From positions 1 to 9,615 of the forward strand of contig CAMBWJ010000044.1 in assembly GCA_945871545.1 (NCBI GenBank): a stretch of 9,615 nucleotides of DNA. Reading direction: 5' to 3'. This document shows, piece by piece, positions 5,508-9,615 of this stretch. Within the stretch, counting starts at the first letter, position 1. Each line of letters opens with the position of its first letter. Origin of the DNA: an uncultured Clostridia bacterium (lineage in GTDB: Bacteria; Bacillota_A; Clostridia; Christensenellales; Aristaeellaceae). The notes below the pieces were generated by a model. The model did no database searches, was not told the DNA's origin, and worked only from the letters and a program-made list of their open reading frames with translations. The translations under genes and the position numbers were made by a program.

Positions 5508-6194
5508 ATGGACAAAATGAAGCGCAAATTCGGACGTGAATGCTGGTATCTGCTGTACCTGCCCATCTATCTGCTGCTCTTTGCACTGGTGGAGCATTTC
5601 ATTGTGGACGACTACTGGGTCTCCTGGTGCACGCTGGACGATTGGATCCCCTTCGTGCGGCAGTTCGTGCTGATCTACGTGCTGTGGTATCCGCTGATGC
5701 TGGGCACGACGCTGGTTCTGCTTTTCAAGGACAGGCGCGCCTTTGTGCGCTACGCGCGGTCGGTGGTGCTGGGGCTGACCGCCTGCATGCTGATGTTCCT
5801 GCTCTTCCCCAGCGGGCAGAACCTGCGGCCTGCGGAGGTGCCGGGGAACGATCTTTCGGCATGGCTGCTGCGCTTCATCTATGCGGCGGACACGAACACC
5901 AACGTGTTTCCCAGCATGCACGTGGTGGGCACGCTTGCGGCGGTGATTGCGATCTTCGACAGCCGGAGCGCATCGCTGGGTGCAAAGTGGAGTCTGGCGG
6001 CGCTGGGCGTGCTCATCAACGCCTCCACGGTGCTCATCAAGCAGCACTCGGTGCTGGACATCTTCGCGGGAATCGCGCTGTATTGGTTGGTGTACCTCGC
6101 GGTGTACCGCCTGCCGGAGCTGAACCGGGGAAGCCGCCTGGCAAGGCCCTGTGTCTCGCGAAAGCATCGCAGGAGAGCCGCGCCGCAATCTTAG
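5508..6194 (+). CDS. PAP2 superfamily membrane phosphatase/transferase, AUR1-like
   Basis: A 228-residue integral membrane protein with about six hydrophobic segments, and a short basic tail (about 207-228). It carries the PAP2 active-site motifs: FPSMHV (134-139, catalytic H138) and the C-terminal motif S-T-V-L-I-K-Q-H-S-V-L-D (173-184, H180 and D184). The FPSGQNLRP string (100-108) stands in the place of the first motif. In the classic third motif an Arg follows the Ser; here it is Thr, as I recall for the inositol-phosphorylceramide-synthase-like (AUR1-like) branch. Such enzymes hydrolyse or transfer phosphate groups on lipid or polyprenyl substrates at the outer face of the membrane. ATG at 5508 is preferred over GTG at 5499, which lies within the ribosome binding site. 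The stop TAG (6192-6194) overlaps the stop of the opposing MgtC gene. It is a single-gene unit; the substrate is unknown. Confidence 0.85.
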   Translation: MDKMKRKFGRECWYLLYLPIYLLLFALVEHFIVDDYWVSWCTLDDWIPFVRQFVLIYVLWYPLMLGTTLVLLFKDRRAFVRYARSVVLGLTACMLMFLLFPSGQNLRPAEVPGNDLSAWLLRFIYAADTNTNVFPSMHVVGTLAAVIAIFDSRSASLGAKWSLAALGVLINASTVLIKQHSVLDIFAGIALYWLVYLAVYRLPELNRGSRLARPCVSRKHRRRAAPQS

Positions 6195-6901
6195 AGCTCG
6201 TCAATGAAATAGACGTAATCCAGGGAGCGAAGCGCTTCGATGATTTCATCGTGGCGCTTGTATTTTTTCAGCTCGGGGCTGACGATGGTCACGGAGATGG
6301 AGTACACGCTCAGCCCGGAGTTGAGGTACGCCGGGTTGGACTCGATGTCGTCGATGCGCAGGCCCAGACGGCGGATGGTGGTCACGAAGTCCTGAAGGTT
6401 CCGCCTGTCCTTCAGCTCCAGGTGCACCTCGAAGTGGTTGGAGCGGTCCTTCAGATAGGCCTCGAAGGGCGGGAACAGCGACAGGCAGCACAGCAGCGCC
6501 CCGAAGCCGATCAGCGCCAGCGCGTACAGCCCCGCGCCGATGGCCAGTCCCAGCGCCACGATGGCCCACAGGCCCATGGAGGTGGTCAGACCCTTGATCT
6601 GGCTGCGGGAGCTGTAGAGGATGGAGTTGCTGCTGATGATGGCCACGCCGATCACCGCAGCGGCGGAGATGATGGGGATGCTGCCGCCCAGGCTCTGATC
6701 CACCATCATGGCGATGGCGCTGGCGAGGCAGGCCAGCATGAAGGTGCGCAGGCCCGCGGCGTGGCGCTTGGTGGCGCGCTCGCAGCCGATGATGGCGCTG
6801 CACAGGATGGCGAGGGCGATGCGCAGCAGCGCCGACCACACGTTGATTTCGGCGGCCCAGCTGCCTAGCAGCACGGCGATGGGATCGTGAAGGTTCATCA
6901 T
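6191..6901 (-). CDS. MgtC/SapB family membrane protein with C-terminal ACT-like domain
   Basis: A 236-residue MgtC/SapB homologue. Residues 1-140 hold about four to five membrane helices with family hallmarks: G39-C-E-R42, AAGLRT (48-53), and GLTTSMGLWAIVALGLAIG (104-122). Residues 155-236 form a soluble domain with the alternating strand and helix pattern (FEVHLELKD, LQDFVTTIRRLGLRIDDIES, SVYSISVTI) expected of the ACT-like domain of MgtC. The segment that usually contains a GIGFLGAG glycine motif reads VIGVAIISSNSIL (83-95), so the GAG is lost. MgtC proteins are linked to Mg2+ limitation, acid adaptation and, in some pathogens, control of the F-type ATPase; transport activity is not established. 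ATG at 6899-6901 has AGGAGGG 7-8 bases upstream. It follows the antiporter by 27 bases and is surely its operon partner. Confidence 0.88.
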   Translation of the reverse strand: MMNLHDPIAVLLGSWAAEINVWSALLRIALAILCSAIIGCERATKRHAAGLRTFMLACLASAIAMMVDQSLGGSIPIISAAAVIGVAIISSNSILYSSRSQIKGLTTSMGLWAIVALGLAIGAGLYALALIGFGALLCCLSLFPPFEAYLKDRSNHFEVHLELKDRRNLQDFVTTIRRLGLRIDDIESNPAYLNSGLSVYSISVTIVSPELKKYKRHDEIIEALRSLDYVYFIDEL

Positions 6902-6928
6902 GGGTGTTCCCTCCTGTCATGGATGGAT

Positions 6929-8395
6929 TCAGCGGCGGTTCAGTAGTCGCCGCCGGTGTATGCTGTGGTTGTACTCGCTCTGCTCCAGCGCGGCCTGGGT
7001 GAAGGCGGCCTCCTCCTCGCTCATCTCCGGCTCACTGTGCACCGGCAGCTCCTTCTGGATGCGCTGGATGCGCTCGATGAGGATCTCCGCCTCGCTGCGG
7101 GGCCGGTTCTCCGCGTCGGTCTCCGCAACGGGAGCCAGATCCTCGATCTTATTGGAGTAGGAGCCGGAGAGGTAGAGCGAGAGCTTCGCGCAGGCGGGGC
7201 CGACCAGCTCGTAGAGCACGCTGGAGGCCAGGATGATCGTCTCCAGATGCTCGCCGGTCTCCCCACCCAGCGTGCGCGCGCCCAGCGCTGCAAGGCCGAT
7301 GGCCACGCCCGCCTGGGGGATCAGCGCAAGGCCCAGATAGTCCCGCACCTGCGCGGGCTTCTTTGCGATCAGACAGCCCAGATACGCGCCGAGGTACTTG
7401 CCGAGAATGCGCACCAGGAAGTACACCACGCCGATGGCGATCAGCGGCACCGAGCCGATGGAGCCGGAGGTTCCCACCAGCGCGTCCAGCCGGAAGCCCA
7501 GGCCCGAGTGCACGAAGAACAGCAGCAGAATCGGCGGGCTGAAGTAGTTCAGCTGCTTGAACAGGTTCGTGTCGTCGGTGATGTTGATGTACACCATGCC
7601 CATGGACATGCAGCCCAGCAGCGGCGAAACGTCCAGCATCGCGCACACGCCGCAGAAGGCGAACAGCAGTGCGATGGACACGATCAGCCGGTTGTCGGCG
7701 GAGCGCTTGCCCAGCAAGAGCTTCAAAAGCACGCCGAACACGCCGCCCAGCCCCAGCACGCCCAGGTTGATGGCTAGGGGTTTGCCGATCTCCAGCAGCA
7801 TGTTCCGGGATTCCCCGGAGCCCGCGCCCATGGAGGAGATCGCCACCGAGATGGCGATGGAGTAGGCCACCAGGCTCACCACGTCGTCCAGAGCAACCAC
7901 CTGCAACAGCGTGTCCACGAAGTCGCCGTGGGCGTGGGTCTGGCGGATGGTCATCATGGTCGATGCCGGGGCGGTGGCCGAGGCCAGCGCTGCCAGCACG
8001 ATGGAGAAGGGCAGGTTCACCCCCAGCACCCAGTAGCACACGATGAAGATCAGCACCGAGGCCATGCAGGCCTCCATAAGCGTGATCAGAATCACTCCCA
8101 TGCCGCTCTTCTTCAGCGTGGACAGGCGGAAGAACTCGCCCACGCTGAAGGCGATGAAGGCCAGCGCGATGTCAGAGATGAAGTCCATGCCGTCGATGAT
8201 CTGCGCCGGGATCAGGTTCAGGCAGTAGGGGCCGATCAGGATGCCGGTCACGATGTAGGCGGTCACGTTCGGCAGACGCAGGCGCTTGGTGATGCGGGTC
8301 ATGGCGAAGCCCAGAAACAGCATCAGCGCGATGGAGATGATGATCGGCGCGACCTGCGAGGAGGACGCAAGCTTTGCGTAGATTTCATCGAGCAC
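6929..8395 (-). CDS. Cation:proton antiporter (CPA2/NapA-Kef type)
   Basis: A 488-residue inner-membrane monovalent cation/proton antiporter. Residues 15-410 contain about 12-13 hydrophobic segments. RLPNVTAYIVTGILIGP (40-56) is the conserved opening; TAPAST (141-146) matches the unwound-helix motif; the ion-binding pair D170-D171 in VALDDVVSLVAY matches the DD of electrogenic Na+/H+ antiporters such as NapA, whereas K+/H+ exchangers often have QD or ND. Helix residues R329 and K333 (VRILGKYLG) are also typical. Residues 411-488 are a charged cytoplasmic tail rich in Glu that I do not recognise; there is no RCK/TrkA-N domain. The start is GTG (8393-8395) with AAGGGAGG 7 bases upstream. It is the first gene of an operon with the MgtC homologue and is divergent from larB. 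Na+ or Li+ over K+ is inferred from the DD pair only. Confidence 0.9.
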   Translation of the reverse strand: MLDEIYAKLASSSQVAPIIISIALMLFLGFAMTRITKRLRLPNVTAYIVTGILIGPYCLNLIPAQIIDGMDFISDIALAFIAFSVGEFFRLSTLKKSGMGVILITLMEACMASVLIFIVCYWVLGVNLPFSIVLAALASATAPASTMMTIRQTHAHGDFVDTLLQVVALDDVVSLVAYSIAISVAISSMGAGSGESRNMLLEIGKPLAINLGVLGLGGVFGVLLKLLLGKRSADNRLIVSIALLFAFCGVCAMLDVSPLLGCMSMGMVYINITDDTNLFKQLNYFSPPILLLFFVHSGLGFRLDALVGTSGSIGSVPLIAIGVVYFLVRILGKYLGAYLGCLIAKKPAQVRDYLGLALIPQAGVAIGLAALGARTLGGETGEHLETIILASSVLYELVGPACAKLSLYLSGSYSNKIEDLAPVAETDAENRPRSEAEILIERIQRIQKELPVHSEPEMSEEEAAFTQAALEQSEYNHSIHRRRLLNRR

Positions 8396-8411
8396 ACAAA
8401 CGCCTCCCTTC

Positions 8412-8493
8412 CGGATGGATATTTATATTCCGCAGAGCATACGGGGATGCATTCGCGGCGATTTGGAAAGTCAAAACGCCACATATTCATCCG
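8412..8493 (-). promoter_or_regulatory. Possible structured leader of the antiporter mRNA
   Basis: The predicted leader from about 8507 to 8396 is roughly 110 bases. Its ends can pair: 8483-8493 with 8412-8422, 11 bp with one mismatch, and the 3' arm ends just before the Shine-Dalgarno. Inside, CCGC (8430-8433)/GCGG (8455-8458) and GCAT (8437-8440)/ATGC (8447-8450) nest into one hairpin, while GGCG (8457-8460)/CGCC (8477-8480) would form a competing hairpin using the same bases 8457-8458. I do not recognise a known riboswitch class. Pairing is seen; regulation is inferred. Confidence 0.35.
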
Positions 8494-8513
8494 TCCGTGC
8501 AATTGGTTTATCC

Positions 8514-8522
8514 ATTATAGCA
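8514..8522 (-). promoter_or_regulatory. Extended -10 promoter of the antiporter-MgtC operon
   Basis: On the minus strand TGCTATAAT (8514-8522) is a perfect extended -10 (TG-n-TATAAT). No good -35 lies 17 bases further out, which extended -10 promoters tolerate. Transcription would start near 8507. Confidence 0.65.
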
Positions 8523-8557
8523 CATTTTACACAAAATTCCAGTGCTTGAGGGAAGAT

Positions 8558-8586
8558 TTGCAATTTTTCGGAACTTGTGGTATAAC
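8558..8586 (+). promoter_or_regulatory. Promoter of larB
   Basis: TTGCAA (8558-8563), a 17-base spacer and TATAAC (8581-8586). It starts 36 bases from the divergent antiporter -10, so the two polymerase sites are close and a shared regulator is possible. The leader to the larB ATG would be about 40 bases. Confidence 0.75.
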
Positions 8587-8634
8587 AGGGATAGAAAAAC
8601 TGTCGTCCGGCCTGTCGCCGGAGAAAGGCCTGAA

Positions 8635-9387
8635 ATGGAACAGAAGGAAACCCTGGAGCTTCTCAGGCGGGTGCAGGCGGGAGAAATCGCACCCGAGCAG
8701 GCGCTGCATGCGCTCAAGACCCAGCCCTTTACGGACATCGGCTACGCCAAGGTGGACCACCACCGCGCGCTGCGCAAGGGCTCGGCGGAGGTGATCTACG
8801 GCGAGGGCAAGACCGCGGAGCAGATCTGCGGCATCCTGGACAGCATGGCGGCCGCGGGCCAGCGCACGGCGCTGATCACCCGCCTGAGCGCGGAGAAGGC
8901 GGAGATTGTGATGCGCACGCACCCGCTGGACTACCGCGCGGTCTGCCGCATCGGCATTGCGGGGGAGGTTCCGCAGCCGGACGGCGCGAGCAACGTGGTG
9001 GTCTGCACCGGCGGCACCAGCGACATCCCCGTGGCGGAGGAGGCGGCGGTCACGGCTGAGGCCCTGGGCAGCCGCGTGGTGCGGCTGTACGATGTGGGCG
9101 TGGCGGGCATTCACCGCCTGCTGTCCAACATGGACGAGCTGATGGACGCAAGATGCGTGGTGGCGGTCGCCGGCATGGAGGGCGCGCTGGCCAGCGTGGT
9201 GGGCGGTCTGGTGGACTGCCCGGTGATCGCGGTGCCCACCAGCGTGGGCTACGGCGCGTCCTTCCACGGCCTGGCGGCGCTGCTGTCGATGCTGAATTCC
9301 TGTTCCAGCGGCTGCAGCGTGGTGAACATCGACAACGGCTTCGGCGCGGGGTATCTTGCGAACATGATCAATCACATCGGATGCTGA
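8635..9387 (+). CDS. larB: LarB, nickel-pincer cofactor biosynthesis carboxylase/hydrolase
   Basis: A 250-residue LarB. In the lactate racemase system LarB carboxylates the pyridinium ring of nicotinic acid adenine dinucleotide and cleaves its phosphoanhydride, giving the dicarboxylated mononucleotide that LarE and LarC turn into the nickel-pincer nucleotide of LarA. The N-terminal 1-45 (LLRRVQAGEIAPEQAL, then YAKVDHHRALRKG) matches the LarB-specific lead-in; 118-250 is the PurE-like carboxylase fold with VVVCTGGTSDIPVAEEAA (121-138), YDVGVAGIHRLL (152-163), PTSVGYGASFHG (201-212) and NIDNGFGAG (231-239). C223 in LNSCSSG is placed like the catalytic cysteine reported in LarB. ATG at 8635 has GAGAAAGG upstream; the open frame before it is leader. 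Promoter and terminator enclose this gene alone, so no larA, larC or larE is in the same unit, although the next gene to the right is outside the window. Confidence 0.95.
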   Translation: MEQKETLELLRRVQAGEIAPEQALHALKTQPFTDIGYAKVDHHRALRKGSAEVIYGEGKTAEQICGILDSMAAAGQRTALITRLSAEKAEIVMRTHPLDYRAVCRIGIAGEVPQPDGASNVVVCTGGTSDIPVAEEAAVTAEALGSRVVRLYDVGVAGIHRLLSNMDELMDARCVVAVAGMEGALASVVGGLVDCPVIAVPTSVGYGASFHGLAALLSMLNSCSSGCSVVNIDNGFGAGYLANMINHIGC

Positions 9388-9390
9388 AAA

Positions 9391-9424
9391 AAGCGGCGTG
9401 ACCTTCGCGGTCACGCCGTTTGCT
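9391..9424 (+). terminator. Terminator hairpin after larB, strong in the reverse direction
   Basis: CGGCGTGACC (9394-9403), a 5-base loop and its perfect complement (9409-9418) begin 6 bases after the larB stop; A-T and G-U pairs extend the stem to 13. On plus only TTTGCTCT follows, a weak T-run. On minus the exit is CTTTTTT, so it would also stop antisense transcription entering from the right. Confidence 0.75.
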
Positions 9425-9550
9425 CTAAGAGGATCGCCGCAGGGGGGATTTCCCCTCCCTTTGCTCCTGGATTTGCCCGATAAATTGGAATTTGTCGTTT
9501 CAGCGTATCGATTGCATCCGATAAGGTACAATAAGTTGCGCAAAAAGGAA

Positions 9551-9580
9551 TAGACATGGAAGGCAGGCAGCTGATAGAAT
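9551..9580 (+). promoter_or_regulatory. Promoter for a gene starting beyond the right edge
   Basis: TAGACA (9551-9556), an 18-base spacer and TAGAAT (9575-9580), each matching five of six consensus bases. The stretch 9425-9550 before it holds no gene I can support; it has a short AGGGG/CCCCT hairpin (9441-9445 with 9452-9456) and a TATCG/CGATA repeat near 9510-9525. Confidence 0.55.
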
Positions 9581-9603
9581 GGAGTTGCTACACGACACAT
9601 TCG

Positions 9604-9610
9604 AAAGGAG
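9604..9610 (+). promoter_or_regulatory. Shine-Dalgarno of the next, off-window gene
   Basis: AAAGGAG lies 5 bases from the window end and about 25 bases downstream of the TAGAAT -10 box. Together they predict a plus-strand start codon within a few bases of the edge. Whether it is another lar gene cannot be seen. Confidence 0.55.
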
Positions 9611-9615
9611 CCTGG

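Noticed and set aside
9441..9456. AGGGG/CCCCT hairpin downstream of larB
   Set aside because: The stem is only 5 bp with no T-run next to it; the hairpin at 9394-9418 is the better terminator.
8527..9600. A 357-codon minus-strand frame opposite larB
   Set aside because: The larB frame on plus has all family motifs, a promoter and a terminator; the opposing frame is His/Arg/Ala-rich and crosses the larB promoter and terminator.
1..9615. CRISPR array, insertion sequence, prophage genes, tRNA or toxin-antitoxin pair
   Set aside because: I saw no regular direct repeats, terminal inverted repeats around a transposase, phage-type genes, tRNA cloverleaf, or paired small genes of toxin-antitoxin type.

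Overview
The window reads as chromosomal DNA of a GC-rich, strictly or mainly anaerobic member of the Firmicutes, probably Clostridia. The signs are strong AGGAGG-type ribosome binding sites, sigma-70/sigma-A style promoters with AT-rich -10 boxes in an otherwise GC-rich background, a rubredoxin gene, and larB of the nickel-pincer cofactor pathway. The order within Clostridia cannot be fixed from this sequence alone. I see no mobile element, CRISPR array, tRNA, rRNA or phage gene, so this looks like an ordinary metabolic and envelope region.

Layout from left to right. (1) The C-terminal part of a MATE efflux transporter on + (to 638). (2) A two-gene redox operon on -: a short 44-residue rubredoxin (1116-1250) followed by a 109-residue protein whose C-terminal tail has a desulforedoxin-like Cys4 site (762-1091), with its own promoter (1305-1332) and terminator (703-743). 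(3) A small orphan reading frame on - (1514-1765) with a terminator behind it; its proposed start lies inside a textbook promoter that faces the other way. (4) A membrane sugar-1-phosphate transferase on + (1827-2537), facing an FGGY sugar kinase plus phosphohexomutase operon on - (5364 to 2587); both units end at one bidirectional hairpin (2540-2582). (5) A PAP2-type membrane phosphatase or transferase on + (5508-6194). (6) A cation:proton antiporter plus MgtC-family operon on - (8395 to 6191); the PAP2 and MgtC stop codons overlap. (7) larB on + (8635-9387), divergent from the antiporter, with its own promoter and terminator. (8) A promoter and Shine-Dalgarno sequence at the right edge for a gene that starts beyond the window.

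How the genes may work together. The kinase and mutase are translationally coupled (TGA directly abutting ATG) and probably act in sequence or in the same sugar pathway. The sugar transferase and the PAP2 protein both fit polyprenyl-phosphate or lipid-linked glycan metabolism, but they are separate transcription units. The antiporter and MgtC homologue form an ion-homeostasis unit. The rubredoxin and its Cys4 partner look like an electron-transfer or oxidative-stress pair.

I found no convincing evidence of a wholly new multi-gene system. The best leads are the rubredoxin/Cys4 pair, the potentially structured leader before the antiporter, the atypical MgtC core, and the stand-alone larB.
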